DNA of 33,253 nucleotides from Candidatus Caccousia avistercoris (GCA_018715025.1 DVMK01000036.1:1-33253), one strand, 5' to 3'; positions 23,365-31,891 are shown, numbered from the stretch's first letter. Translations and numbers: made by a program. Notes: generated by a model not told the origin, from the letters alone.

Positions 23365-24399
23365 TCAGTAGTAGATCAGGTAAGAAACGCAGGAGATAAG
23401 CACATAGCACAGGAACACAATGACGCCGGGGTTGCCGAACAGGGCCCCCGCCTTGCCGCCGGTGGTGAGCAGCGACGGCCTGGGCTGGGGCAGGCGGAAC
23501 AGCCCCCCTTTGGAGCGCAGCAGCAAGAAAAGCAGGGCGGCGGCCCCCAGTACCCACAGCACGATGGGGAACACTGTGCCGTATACGACGGCCGCCGCAG
23601 TGCCCTGGTACAGCTCGATGAGCTGGTAGGCGGCGGAAAGCCCGTTGTTCAGGGCGTGCACCAGAATGGGAAGCCAGATGCTGCCCGACTTTACCGCCAG
23701 GAAGGCCATGACAAGCCCGCAGGGGAAGGCGAACACAATTTGGGCGAAATTGCCGTGCATGGCGGCAAACAGAAAGGACGAGGCCACTATGGCAAAGCCT
23801 GTGCCGAAGCGGCGCAGACTTCCTAAAATTACCCCGCGGAACAGGAATTCCTCCACCAGGGGCGGGATGACGGCGCTGGAAATGACGAAAAGCACCGCCA
23901 CCTCAGGGGACTGGGAAAGGGGGGAGGAAGGCATGTCGCCGCTGAAGCCCATGCCCTGCAGAAGGATTGTCACCAGGTTGGCCGGGTAGTTGGCCAGGTT
24001 GCAGACGGCGGCGCCGAACAGCACCAGGGGAACGGCCGTGGCCAGGGAAACGCGCCCCATGGGAAGCGCGGCGGAAAGGGGCATGCGCAGCCCCCACATG
24101 AGAAGGAGGGCGGGCAGAAAAAAGCCCGTCAGGTAGCACAGGTTTGAGATGTAATAGTACTGGTTGTCCGCCATCTGGCTTGCGCTGAGGGTGAACAGCA
24201 GGCTGCAGAAGGTAAACAGCAGGTTCAGCAGCAGAATGGCGCCCAGCGACGCCCAGCCGGCCCAGCTGCACCGCCGCCGCAGCAGCTTGCTCTCTGCGGC
24301 CCGGTTCCGCAGAAGATCCTCCTGGTACGGGCTGCGCTGGGGGAAGAAGCCGGCCTGGCCCTGGCCGGGAAAATATGGGTATGACGGGGGATAATACAT
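23365..24399 (-). CDS. CPBP-family intramembrane glutamic endopeptidase-like protein
   Basis: CPBP (Abi, CAAX-like) proteins are membrane proteases related to Rce1. The 344-residue protein has a cytosolic N-terminus rich in Tyr/Pro/Gln (1-45) and about eight membrane helices. The signature residues are EE at 183-184 with R188 (LVEEFLFRG), H215 in FAAMHGN, and H248 with N251 in LVHALNN. The ATG at 24399 is preceded by AGGAGGGG; the ORF reaches further up, but that extension lies next to the promoter and reads as leader. It is co-transcribed with tadA 13 bases downstream, a pairing without obvious functional meaning. CPBP proteins take part in peptide maturation, bacteriocin self-immunity or signalling; no bacteriocin gene is seen here. 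Confidence 0.88.
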   Translation of the reverse strand: MYYPPSYPYFPGQGQAGFFPQRSPYQEDLLRNRAAESKLLRRRCSWAGWASLGAILLLNLLFTFCSLLFTLSASQMADNQYYYISNLCYLTGFFLPALLLMWGLRMPLSAALPMGRVSLATAVPLVLFGAAVCNLANYPANLVTILLQGMGFSGDMPSSPLSQSPEVAVLFVISSAVIPPLVEEFLFRGVILGSLRRFGTGFAIVASSFLFAAMHGNFAQIVFAFPCGLVMAFLAVKSGSIWLPILVHALNNGLSAAYQLIELYQGTAAAVVYGTVFPIVLWVLGAAALLFLLLRSKGGLFRLPQPRPSLLTTGGKAGALFGNPGVIVFLCYVLISCVSYLIYY

Positions 24400-24452
24400 C
24401 ACAGCACCCCTCCTGTATTCTTTCGTTTTGGGCCTTGCGCGGCCCTTTTCCC

Positions 24453-24481
24453 ATTGTAGCATAAAAGGGGAGGGGCGTAAA
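24453..24481 (-). promoter_or_regulatory. Promoter of the CPBP-tadA unit
   Basis: On the minus strand, TTTACG (24481-24476), a 17-base spacer and TACAAT (24458-24453) with an extended -10 TG before it. Confidence 0.55.
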
Positions 24482-24588
24482 CAGCGCCGGGCAATAATTC
24501 ACAGACCGGTAAAATTTCACAGGGCCCATTTTTCGAGATTTCACAAAAAATACGAAATTTGGGGGTGGATCCTTCGCCGGATTTACGC

Positions 24589-24594
24589 TATAAT
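24589..24594 (+). promoter_or_regulatory. -10 element of the YcxB-like membrane protein gene
   Basis: A consensus TATAAT lies 57 bases before the ATG at 24651. The -35 position reads TGGATC, a poor match, so activation or low basal use is possible. The rest of 24482-24650 is AT-richer intergenic DNA without a gene. Confidence 0.45.
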
Positions 24595-24650
24595 AAATCA
24601 TAACGCGCACTGCGCGGTGAATTCACATAAAGGGACGAGGAATAGAAACC

Positions 24651-26000
24651 ATGAAACGAATTGCATCTGTATTGATGGCGCTGCTGCTGGCCATTGGCTG
24701 TGCCGTGCCTGCCTTCGCCGACGTGAAGGAGTACACCATCCCCGACATGGACATGACGGTGGAGCTTCCGGATGATCTGTATATTTTCGAGCGGGAGGAT
24801 GTGAGCATCCTGAGCCCGCACCCTGACCTGGAGAAGGCGGGCATTGACGATGTGCAGGGCCTTTCCCAGCAAATGCAGGATTACGGGATCTACCTGACCG
24901 CCGTTTCCCAGGATCAGCAGCTCACCATTAACATTTCCAAAAAAGAGAGCTCCACCACCCAAAGCGTGTACAACCTGAAGGACTTGACGGACGAGGAATT
25001 CGAGAGCTTTTTGGGCACCATGGAGCAGACGGAGGAAAACCCCGAGCTGGAGGAGTACGAGGTGGCCCGCTATGACGGCCAGCCGGAACGGCCCTTCTTC
25101 ACCCTGCGCCTGAAGGCCAGCGGCGAAACGCTGGGCCAGCTGGAAGAGCTGTGTTACGTCACCGTTGTGAACGGCTTCTCCATTACGGTAGACGGCGTGG
25201 CCCAGGGGGAAATGACCGACGAACAGGCCGCCATCGTGAAGCAGATTGCCGACAGCGTACACATCACCCAGGAGCTGGAAACCCCCGCCCAGGAGGAGAT
25301 TACCCCCATGGCGCTGCTTTCTCTGCTTCTGCCGGTGATCGTGATTCTCATTCTTGTTCTGGTCTCTGTGATCATGCGCATTCGCCGCCGCAAGGCCATG
25401 AAGGAGCGCAAGCTTCTGGCCGACCGGCTTTCTGAGTACCGCAGGCAGCAGAAAAAGCTTGAGGAGGAGGCCGCCGGGCAGGGTGTGGTTCTGGAAGAGC
25501 CCGCCGCCCTGTTCCGCAATTCCACCGAGTACAACGAAGAGGTGGCCCACGCCTTCTGCGCCTTCCATTTCCTGCGCCGCCGGATCGGCACCATGGCTGC
25601 CTACGCTATTTTCGGCGTTCTGATGGTGGCCGCCGCCGTTTTTGTGGATTCCGAGTGGTATATGCGGCTTATTTTCGCCGGCGCGGGCATCTTCCTGATC
25701 GTGTGGGAATGCCTGCTGCCCGGGAAAATGTTCAACAACGTCATGGCCACCTTCCGCAAATCCAAAAACAAGGTGAACGAGTACACCTTCCGGGAGGAGG
25801 ACTTCCGTGTGGCAGGCATCCAGGCCGCATCGGTGTACCCTTATTTCCAAATCACCAGGGCTTACGAGACCTCCCGCTATTTCTACCTGTACTTCGGCGA
25901 GGATCAGGCCTATTATTTGAAAAAGGATGGCTTCACCGTGGGGGACGCCGCCCAGTTCCGGGAATTCCTGAAAAGGAAGCTGGGCAAAAACTTTAAATGA
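24651..26000 (+). CDS. Secreted-domain membrane protein with C-terminal YcxB-like domain
   Basis: A 449-residue protein of unknown role. A signal peptide (1-23, cleavage after AFA) leads into an extracellular domain of about 190 residues with mixed alpha/beta character. A membrane helix (220-242, MALLSLLLPVIVILILVLVS) and a charged, probably coiled, cytosolic linker (243-275) follow, then two more membrane helices (313-333 and 336-353). The cytosolic tail (about 355-449) contains VNEYTFREEDF, YFYLYFGEDQAYYLKKDGF and FREFLKRKLGKNF, resembling the YcxB-like domain found behind paired membrane helices in Firmicutes. The fusion of a secreted sensor-like domain to YcxB suggests signalling across the membrane, but this is inference. 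The ATG has ACGAGGA upstream, and a terminator follows at once. Confidence 0.75.
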   Translation: MKRIASVLMALLLAIGCAVPAFADVKEYTIPDMDMTVELPDDLYIFEREDVSILSPHPDLEKAGIDDVQGLSQQMQDYGIYLTAVSQDQQLTINISKKESSTTQSVYNLKDLTDEEFESFLGTMEQTEENPELEEYEVARYDGQPERPFFTLRLKASGETLGQLEELCYVTVVNGFSITVDGVAQGEMTDEQAAIVKQIADSVHITQELETPAQEEITPMALLSLLLPVIVILILVLVSVIMRIRRRKAMKERKLLADRLSEYRRQQKKLEEEAAGQGVVLEEPAALFRNSTEYNEEVAHAFCAFHFLRRRIGTMAAYAIFGVLMVAAAVFVDSEWYMRLIFAGAGIFLIVWECLLPGKMFNNVMATFRKSKNKVNEYTFREEDFRVAGIQAASVYPYFQITRAYETSRYFYLYFGEDQAYYLKKDGFTVGDAAQFREFLKRKLGKNFK

Positions 26001-26007
26001 ACGCAGG

Positions 26008-26040
26008 CAAGCCGGGGCGAAGCGACCCGGCTTGTTTTTG
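26008..26040 (+). terminator. Terminator of the YcxB-like membrane protein gene
   Basis: CAAGCCGGG (26008-26016) pairs with CCCGGCTTG (26026-26034), followed by TTTTT (26035-26039). Confidence 0.92.
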
Positions 26041-26083
26041 TGGGGCCAGGGCCCCCAGCCTGCGGCAGGCAGGAGATTTGCTT

Positions 26084-26785
26084 ATGACAACGTCAAACAA
26101 AAAAGAGGGCGGCCTGGCCCAGCGTGTGGCGGGGGAGATCCTCTCCCTCATCACCATTGAAAAGGCGTTCCGCCCAGGGGATAAGCTGCCCAACGAGCTG
26201 GAGCTGGCCGCCCGGCTGGGGGTGAGCCGTACCACCCTGCGGGAGGGGATCCGCATCCTTTCCTCCCGCAATGTGCTGGAAATCCGCCGGGGCAGGGGCA
26301 CCTTTGTGGCCGTGCGGGGCGAGCACGAGCCCCCCATTGCCCGGGGCGATCTGCTGCGCGCCCCGGTGAATGTGAAATCCCTCTATGAAATGCGGCTTAT
26401 GGTAGAGCCTCAGACGGCCTACTACGCCGCCAAGCGGGCTTCCCAGGAGGAGCTGGAGCGCATCCTCATGTACGGGGAACAGGAGGAGCGGGAGATTGCC
26501 CAGGGGAAGGACCGCACCAAAACGGAGCAGGCCTTTCACAAATCCATCGCCATGGCCGCGCACAACGAGTTTGTGGAACGGCTGCTGCCCATAATTTACG
26601 AGGCCATCGACTCTGGCGTGCGCCTTTCCGAGGAGCGGGCCGGCGTGGTGCAGGACACCCGCGCCGACCACCGCATGCTCATGAACGCCCTCAGGGCCCG
26701 GGACGCGCTGGCCGCCCGGGCCGCCATGGAGCTGCACATTCTTCACGCCATGCGTGCCTTTGGCATCTGCGACGAAGCTTACTAG
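26084..26785 (+). CDS. GntR-family regulator, FadR subfamily (FCD domain)
   Basis: A 233-residue regulator: N-terminal winged helix (about 10-78) with PGDKLPNELELAARLGVSRT and the typical GRGTFV wing (70-75), then a helical FCD ligand-binding domain (about 95-225). Candidate metal ligands lie in EMRLMVEP, FHKSIA, DHRMLM and the last helix with LHILHAM. FCD regulators usually sense small carboxylates or sugar acids and control their catabolic genes. No catabolic enzyme is adjacent; the only close partner is the 36-codon ORF nine bases downstream. The ATG at 26084 has AGGAG nine bases upstream; the longer frame from 25997 runs through the preceding terminator and is rejected. Confidence 0.9.
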   Translation: MTTSNKKEGGLAQRVAGEILSLITIEKAFRPGDKLPNELELAARLGVSRTTLREGIRILSSRNVLEIRRGRGTFVAVRGEHEPPIARGDLLRAPVNVKSLYEMRLMVEPQTAYYAAKRASQEELERILMYGEQEEREIAQGKDRTKTEQAFHKSIAMAAHNEFVERLLPIIYEAIDSGVRLSEERAGVVQDTRADHRMLMNALRARDALAARAAMELHILHAMRAFGICDEAY

Positions 26786-26794
26786 GAGGCGCTT

Positions 26795-26905
26795 ATGGAA
26801 CGTTTTTACCGCGTCCGCCCGCCGGGGCGCGTTCCCCTGGGCAGGGCGCTGCTTCACGCCGCCCTGGTGCTGGCCATGGGCGTTCTGCTTTCCCTGGCGC
26901 TTTGA
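26795..26905 (+). CDS. Small single-pass membrane protein (36 aa), unknown
   Basis: A 36-codon ORF with an excellent ribosome binding site (AGGAGG at 26784-26789, overlapping the GntR stop codon, five bases before ATG). The product has a basic N-terminus (MERFYRVRPPGR) and one hydrophobic helix (ALLHAALVLAMGVLLSLAL), giving an N-in membrane topology. Spacing implies translation in the same transcript as the GntR gene. I do not recognise a family. Chance cannot be excluded for such a short frame, but the ribosome binding site and amphipathic-to-hydrophobic pattern argue for a real microprotein. Confidence 0.55.
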   Translation: MERFYRVRPPGRVPLGRALLHAALVLAMGVLLSLAL

Positions 26906-26980
26906 GGGGCGGCCCGCAAAACCGGGAAAAAATCCGCAAATTGTTAATTAAAATTTCTCCAATTTGCAGATGGAGTATAG

Positions 26981-26986
26981 TATAAT
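26981..26986 (+). promoter_or_regulatory. -10 element of the smr operon
   Basis: TATAAT lies about 40 bases before the smr ATG in an AT-rich stretch (26930-26995). The -35 position (TCCAAT, 26958-26963) matches poorly. Confidence 0.45.
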
Positions 26987-27026
26987 AGGAAAAGAATGAT
27001 ACAAGACCAGAAGAAGAGGGATTCGT

Positions 27027-27302
27027 ATGGTGACAAGGCGGAAGGGAAACGTGTTGGAGGCGGACATTCACGGCATGAGCGCCATGCAGGCGAAGAAGGC
27101 CCTGGAACAGCTTCTCTCCCGCGCCGACGATTCCCTGCAGGAGCTGGTGGTAATCCACGGCTACAACGGGGGGCAGGTCCTGCGGGACATGGTGCAGCGG
27201 CAGCTGAAGCACCGGCGCATTGCCGCCAAGCTGCTCAGCCTGAACCCGGGGGCCACCAGGCTTCTGCTGAAAAAGCGAGGTGACGGAGATGGCCTTCGTT
27301 GA
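27027..27302 (+). CDS. Stand-alone Smr-domain protein
   Basis: A 91-residue Smr domain, as at the C-terminus of MutS2, where it acts as a nuclease on DNA or on mRNA near stalled ribosomes. Motifs are EADIHGMS (D13, H15) and VIHGYNGGQVL (H44-G49), followed by the end block HRRIAAKLLSLNPGATRLLL. The canonical HGxG loop is here HGYNGG. There is no MutS part, and the length is that of single-domain Smr proteins. The ATG at 27027 has AAGAGGG upstream. The gene overlaps the ABC ATPase gene by 14 bases and so belongs to the same operon, although a functional link is not obvious. Confidence 0.88.
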   Translation: MVTRRKGNVLEADIHGMSAMQAKKALEQLLSRADDSLQELVVIHGYNGGQVLRDMVQRQLKHRRIAAKLLSLNPGATRLLLKKRGDGDGLR

Positions 27303-27990
27303 GTTTCGGGATGTGACAAAGTTTTACCAGATGGGCGGCCACCAGATCGCCGCGGCCGACGGGGTGAATTTCCAGATTGAAAAGGGCGAGTTCGTGGTGA
27401 TCGTGGGCCCCAGCGGGGCGGGAAAGACCACCGTGCTGAACATGCTGGGGGGCATGGATTCCTGCTCCGGCGGGGAAATCTGGCTGGACGGCAGCCTGAT
27501 CAGCGCCTACAGCCGGAAGCAGCTCACCGAGTACCGCCGGTACGACGTGGGCTTTGTGTTCCAGTTTTACAACCTGGTGCAGAACCTGACGGCCCTGGAA
27601 AATGTGGAGCTGGCCTCGGAAATCTGCCGGGATCCGCTGGATCCCCGGGAGGTCCTGCGGGAGGTGGGCCTGGAGGACCGCATGGGCAACTTCCCCGCCC
27701 AGCTTTCCGGCGGCGAGCAGCAGCGGGTAGCCATTGCCAGGGCCATTGCCAAAAACCCCAAGCTGCTGCTGTGCGACGAGCCCACCGGCGCTTTGGACTA
27801 TAATACCGGCAAGGCGATTCTGCGCCTTCTGCAGGACACCTGCCGCGGCACAGGCCGCACGGTGGTGGTCATTACCCATAACCAGGCCTTTACCGCCCTG
27901 GCAGACCGGGTCATCCGCATCCGGAGCGGCAGGGTGACGGAAATGCTCACCAATCCGTCCCCCGCCTCTGCGGAAAGCATTGAATGGTAA
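27289..27990 (+). CDS. ABC transporter ATP-binding protein (MacB/LolD type)
   Basis: A 233-residue ATPase of the class that drives FtsX/MacB-type mechanotransmission permeases. Walker A is GPSGAGKT (40-47), the Q-loop is FVFQFYNLV (Q92), the signature is LSGGE (139-143) and Walker B is [12 protein letters not shown] (D163, E164). The phrase [16 protein letters not shown] is typical of the MacB/LolD group. The ATG at 27289 has GAGG eight bases upstream and is preferred to a GTG at 27280. It is followed after 28 bases by the giant permease gene, its evident partner. No separate periplasmic adaptor is encoded, as expected in Gram-positives. Confidence 0.93.
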   Translation: MAFVEFRDVTKFYQMGGHQIAAADGVNFQIEKGEFVVIVGPSGAGKTTVLNMLGGMDSCSGGEIWLDGSLISAYSRKQLTEYRRYDVGFVFQFYNLVQNLTALENVELASEICRDPLDPREVLREVGLEDRMGNFPAQLSGGEQQRVAIARAIAKNPKLLLCDEPTGALDYNTGKAILRLLQDTCRGTGRTVVVITHNQAFTALADRVIRIRSGRVTEMLTNPSPASAESIEW

Positions 27991-28018
27991 GGAAGGAATC
28001 ACAGGGGGCGTATCGTAT

Positions 28019-31000
28019 ATGCGCATAAAGTCCTTCTATAAAGATATCGGGCGGGCCGTCACCCACTCCTGGAGCCGTTTCCTGGCGCTGCTTGTCATTG
28101 TGGCGCTGGGTTCCGGTATGTACAGCGGCCTGCGCGCCACCGCGCCCGACATGCGCGCCACCGCAGACCAATATTTTGACAGCAGCCGTTTTATGGACGT
28201 CCATTTGGTCAGCACCTTCGGCTTTACCCAGGAGGACGTGGAGGCCATCCGCGCCGCCGAAGGCGTGGAGAATGTGATGGCCGGCTACACAGCCGACGTG
28301 CTCTCCCGGGTGGGGGAGCGCGACCTGGTGCTGCGCCTGCACAGCCTGCCGGAGTATATGGGGGAGGACAACGGGGATTACCTGAACCGCCCCACCCTGC
28401 TGGCCGGGCGCATGCCGGAAAAGTCAGGGGAATGCGTGCTGAGCACCGACTCCCTGGAAAACGATCCGGTTTCCCTGGGGGACACGATTGTGATCGAGGA
28501 CACCGACGGCACCCTGGAGGACAACCTGGCCCGCAGCGAATTTACCGTGGTGGGCTTTGTGGAGTCCTCCTATTATATTTCTGTCAGCCTGGGCTCCAGC
28601 ACCATTGGCAGCGGCACGCTGGACCGGTATATGTACCTGCTCAGCGAGGATTTTTCTCAGGAATATTACACGGATTTGTTCGCCACCGTGACAGGCGCCG
28701 CCGCGCTGGACACCTTCACGCAGGAGTACCAGGATACGGTGGACCCGGTGCTGGACCGGCTGGAGGTGCTGGCCGAGGATCGGGCGGAGATCCGCTACCA
28801 GGATATCCGCGACGAGGCCCGGCAGGAGCTGGACGACGCCCAGAACACCTACGACGAGGAAAAGGCCAAGGCCGAGCAGGAGCTGGCCGATGCGGAGCAG
28901 GAGCTGCTGGACGCAGAGCAGGAGGTGGCCGACGGGGAACAGGAGCTGGCCGATTCCCGCCAGAAGCTGCTGGACGCAGAGCAGGAGCTGCAGGACGGCC
29001 GGGAAGAGCTGGCCGACGCCCAGCAGTCTTATGAGGACGGCCTGCGCCAGCTGGAGGAAGGAAAGCAGGAGTATGAGGACGGCGTGAAGGAGATCGCCGA
29101 CGGCCGGGAGCAGTGGATGGACGGCTATTCCCAGTACCTGACCGGCCTGAACCAGTACGAGTACGGCCTTTCTCAGCTGGAAATGCAGAAAGAGGACGCC
29201 TACGCCCAGCTGGCGGACGCCCGCAAGCAGCTGAACGACGCCCAGAAAGAGCTGAACGACGCGAAAGAGCAGCTGGAAGAGCAGAAGGAAAATTACAACC
29301 TGGCCAAGCAGCTGTCCGGCGTGGTGGACAGCCTGCTGGAATCCAAGCCGGAGGATCCGGAAACCCCGGAGGAGCCGCAGATTTCCTCCGAGGAGGAGGC
29401 CGCCGCCTTCCTGCAGGAGCTCATGGGCCAAAACCCGGCCGACGCAATGACGGCGGTGAGCGGGCTGGATGAATCCAGCAAGAGTTATTTGTCAAATTAT
29501 ATACAAACAGTATTGGAAAATCCAGACGTACCAGAGGAGCAGCAGGCCCTTCTGCGGCAGCTGCTGGCCTTGCTGGGCGGCTCCGGCGAAGAGGAAGGCG
29601 GCGGGGAGCTCACAGAGGACAATGTGGCGGACTTCCTGCAGGAGCTGGCCGGGATGGACGAGGCCCAGGCAGCTGAGAAGCTGATGGGGCTGAGCCGGGA
29701 CGAGCTCGTCATCCTCTCGGACTACTTGCACAGCGCGGTGGACCAGTACGAGGACGGCAGGGCGCAGATTTCCAGCGCCAACTGGCAGCTGCGGGAGGCC
29801 AGGGCAGAGTACAACCGGCAGAAGGCGGAAGCGGACGAACAGTTTGCCGAAGCCGAGCAGGAGCTGGCCGACGCCAAGGCAGAGCTGGACGACGCCGCCC
29901 AGGAGCTGGAGGATTCCAAGGCGGAGCTGGACGACGGGGAGCAGCAGCTGGTGGACGCCAAGGCGGAAATTGAGGAAAACGAACAGAAGCTGGCGGACGC
30001 CGAGAAGGAGCTTGCCGACGGCCGCCAGGAGCTGGCCGACGCGGAACAGGAAATCCGCGACGGCTGGCAGGAGCTGGCCGACGGCGAGGCGGACTTGAAC
30101 GATGCGAAGCAGGAACTGGCCGACGGCTGGCAGGAATATGAGGACGGCCGGCAGGAGGCGGAGCAGGAGCTGGCCGACGGGGCGAAAGAGCTGAACGACG
30201 CCCGGGACGAGCTGGCCAAGCTGGAACGGCCCGAGTGGTACGTGCTGGGCCGGGACGCCAACGTGGGCTACGTAAGCTTTGAAGGCGACTGCGACCGCAT
30301 GGAGTCCCTCTCCACGGTGTTCCCGGTTATGTTCTTCCTGGTGGCCGCGCTGGTGGCCCTCACCACCATGACCCGCATGGTGGAGGAAGAGCGCGGCGTC
30401 ATCGGCACCTACAAGGCCCTGGGCTACGGCAGGGGGAAAATCGCCTCCAAATACCTGCTGTACGCCGCCATCCCCACCCTGCTGGGCAGCGTGTGTGGCG
30501 TGCTGCTGGGCTTCCAGACCCTGCCCCGGGTGTGCTGGAGCGCGTATTTGATGATGTACAACGCCCCCGCCCTGATCAGCGGCTTCCATTGGGCTTACGC
30601 GCTGACGGGCACGGCCGCGTCCGTGCTGTGCACCCTGGGCGCCACCTGGCTGGTGTGCCGTTCCGAGCTGAAGGAAACCCCCGCCGCCCTGCTGCTGCCC
30701 AAGGTCCCCAAGGCGGGCAAGCGCATTCTGCTGGAGCGGCTGGGATTTGTGTGGAAGCGGCTGAAATTCACCCAGAAGGTGACCTGCCGCAACCTGTTCC
30801 GCTACAAGCGCCGCCTGTTTATGACGGTGGTGGGCATTGCGGGCGCCACGGGCCTTCTGCTCACCGGCTTCGGCATCAAGGATTCCATTGCCGATATTGT
30901 GGAAAAGCAATATAGCGACATTTACCGCTACGACACTGTGATAAGCTTGAAGGACGGCGAGGTGAGCGAGGGGCTGCGCTCTGTGCTGGAAAGCGACGCC

Positions 31001-31891
31001 TTCAGCGGCTGGCTGCCGGTGATGAAGAAGGCGGTTGACATTGAGGCTGGCGAAAACTCCCTTTCCGGCTATGTGTTTGTGCCCCAGGAGACGGAACGCC
31101 TGAAGGAATTTGTCTCTCTGCGCAGCCGCACCACCGGCGAGGACGTCCCCTTCGGGGAGGACTCCGTGGTTCTGACAGAGAAGGCCGCCGACATCCTGGG
31201 GGTGGAGGTAGGCGGCACCATCACGCTGGAAAACGAAAGCAGCCGGAAGATCAATTTGACGGTGACGGGCATTACCGAAAATTATGTGTACCATTATGTG
31301 TACATCGCCCCGGAGCTGTTCCAGCAGGAAATGAACGATCCCGTCGAGATTACCGAGGTGGAGGCCGTCTGTGTTCAGGGCCCGGAGGAGCGGGAGGCGA
31401 CGGCCCGCCTTCTGCAGGAGCAGGAGGGAGTGGCCACCGCAGGCTTTACCGAGGACACGCGCGCTTCCTTCGACGACCTGGTGGAAAGCCTGAACGTAAT
31501 CATTGTTGTGATTATTTTCTGTGCCGGAGCCCTCGCCTTTGTGGTATTATATAACCTGACGAACATCAACATTACCGAGCGCCAGCGGGAGCTGGCCACC
31601 ATCAAGGTGCTGGGCTTCTTCGACGGCGAGGTGGCGGGTTACATTTACCGGGAAACCACCATCCTTTCCCTGCTGGGGTGCCTGTTCGGGCTGGGCTTCG
31701 GGGTGGTGCTCCACTCCTTTGTCATCCAGACGGTGGAGGTGGACATGGTGATGTTCAGCCGTTCTATCGCCTCCCTGAGCTTCTTGTGGAGCGTCCTCAT
31801 TACCATGGTGTTCACAGCCGTTGTGGACGTCATTATGCTCCCCAAAATGAAGCATATCAACATGGTGGAAAGCCTGAAATCAGTGGATTAA
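28019..31891 (+). CDS. Giant FtsX-like ABC permease with two extracellular coiled-coil segments
   Basis: A 1290-residue permease. An N-terminal membrane helix (about 12-32) is followed by a MacB-like extracellular domain to about 255. Next comes a heptad-repeat coiled coil (about 255-430) of units such as EQELADA and EQELLDA, then an insert (about 435-578) and a second coiled coil (about 580-738). FtsX membrane block one starts at 761, a second extracellular domain spans about 1000-1150, and FtsX block two runs to the C-terminus. Ordinary permeases of this type are 400-850 residues; the extra length is the coiled-coil stalk. The insert contains two related helical units 75 residues apart (FLQEL at 464 and 539). 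The ATG at 28019 has AGGGGG upstream; a TTG at 27980 is in frame but less likely. With the ATPase it probably moves lipids or peptides, or works mechanically on wall enzymes as FtsEX does. Confidence 0.88.
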   Translation: MRIKSFYKDIGRAVTHSWSRFLALLVIVALGSGMYSGLRATAPDMRATADQYFDSSRFMDVHLVSTFGFTQEDVEAIRAAEGVENVMAGYTADVLSRVGERDLVLRLHSLPEYMGEDNGDYLNRPTLLAGRMPEKSGECVLSTDSLENDPVSLGDTIVIEDTDGTLEDNLARSEFTVVGFVESSYYISVSLGSSTIGSGTLDRYMYLLSEDFSQEYYTDLFATVTGAAALDTFTQEYQDTVDPVLDRLEVLAEDRAEIRYQDIRDEARQELDDAQNTYDEEKAKAEQELADAEQELLDAEQEVADGEQELADSRQKLLDAEQELQDGREELADAQQSYEDGLRQLEEGKQEYEDGVKEIADGREQWMDGYSQYLTGLNQYEYGLSQLEMQKEDAYAQLADARKQLNDAQKELNDAKEQLEEQKENYNLAKQLSGVVDSLLESKPEDPETPEEPQISSEEEAAAFLQELMGQNPADAMTAVSGLDESSKSYLSNYIQTVLENPDVPEEQQALLRQLLALLGGSGEEEGGGELTEDNVADFLQELAGMDEAQAAEKLMGLSRDELVILSDYLHSAVDQYEDGRAQISSANWQLREARAEYNRQKAEADEQFAEAEQELADAKAELDDAAQELEDSKAELDDGEQQLVDAKAEIEENEQKLADAEKELADGRQELADAEQEIRDGWQELADGEADLNDAKQELADGWQEYEDGRQEAEQELADGAKELNDARDELAKLERPEWYVLGRDANVGYVSFEGDCDRMESLSTVFPVMFFLVAALVALTTMTRMVEEERGVIGTYKALGYGRGKIASKYLLYAAIPTLLGSVCGVLLGFQTLPRVCWSAYLMMYNAPALISGFHWAYALTGTAASVLCTLGATWLVCRSELKETPAALLLPKVPKAGKRILLERLGFVWKRLKFTQKVTCRNLFRYKRRLFMTVVGIAGATGLLLTGFGIKDSIADIVEKQYSDIYRYDTVISLKDGEVSEGLRSVLESDAFSGWLPVMKKAVDIEAGENSLSGYVFVPQETERLKEFVSLRSRTTGEDVPFGEDSVVLTEKAADILGVEVGGTITLENESSRKINLTVTGITENYVYHYVYIAPELFQQEMNDPVEITEVEAVCVQGPEEREATARLLQEQEGVATAGFTEDTRASFDDLVESLNVIIVVIIFCAGALAFVVLYNLTNINITERQRELATIKVLGFFDGEVAGYIYRETTILSLLGCLFGLGFGVVLHSFVIQTVEVDMVMFSRSIASLSFLWSVLITMVFTAVVDVIMLPKMKHINMVESLKSVD
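29483..29533 (+). other. AT-rich codon patch inside the permease gene
   Basis: Seventeen consecutive codons (AGT TAT TTG TCA AAT TAT ... GTA CCA), encoding SYLSNYIQTVLENPDVP, have A or T at 14 third positions, whereas the flanking codons end almost only in G or C. The reading frame is unbroken. It lies in the first unit of the duplicated helical insert. Confidence 0.8.

Noticed and set aside
25997-26083. Longer N-terminus for the GntR regulator
   Set aside because: The extension crosses the terminator hairpin of the preceding gene and has no ribosome binding site.
28860-30180. Apparent tandem DNA repeats that might be a CRISPR or satellite array
   Set aside because: The period is 21 bases and follows the heptad-encoding codons (GAG CAG GAG CTG GCC GAC GCC); there are no constant repeats separated by unique spacers.
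29492-31294. A 600-codon minus-strand frame opposite the giant permease
   Set aside because: Its hydrophobic repeats are the complement of the heptad codons, so it is not independent evidence of a gene.
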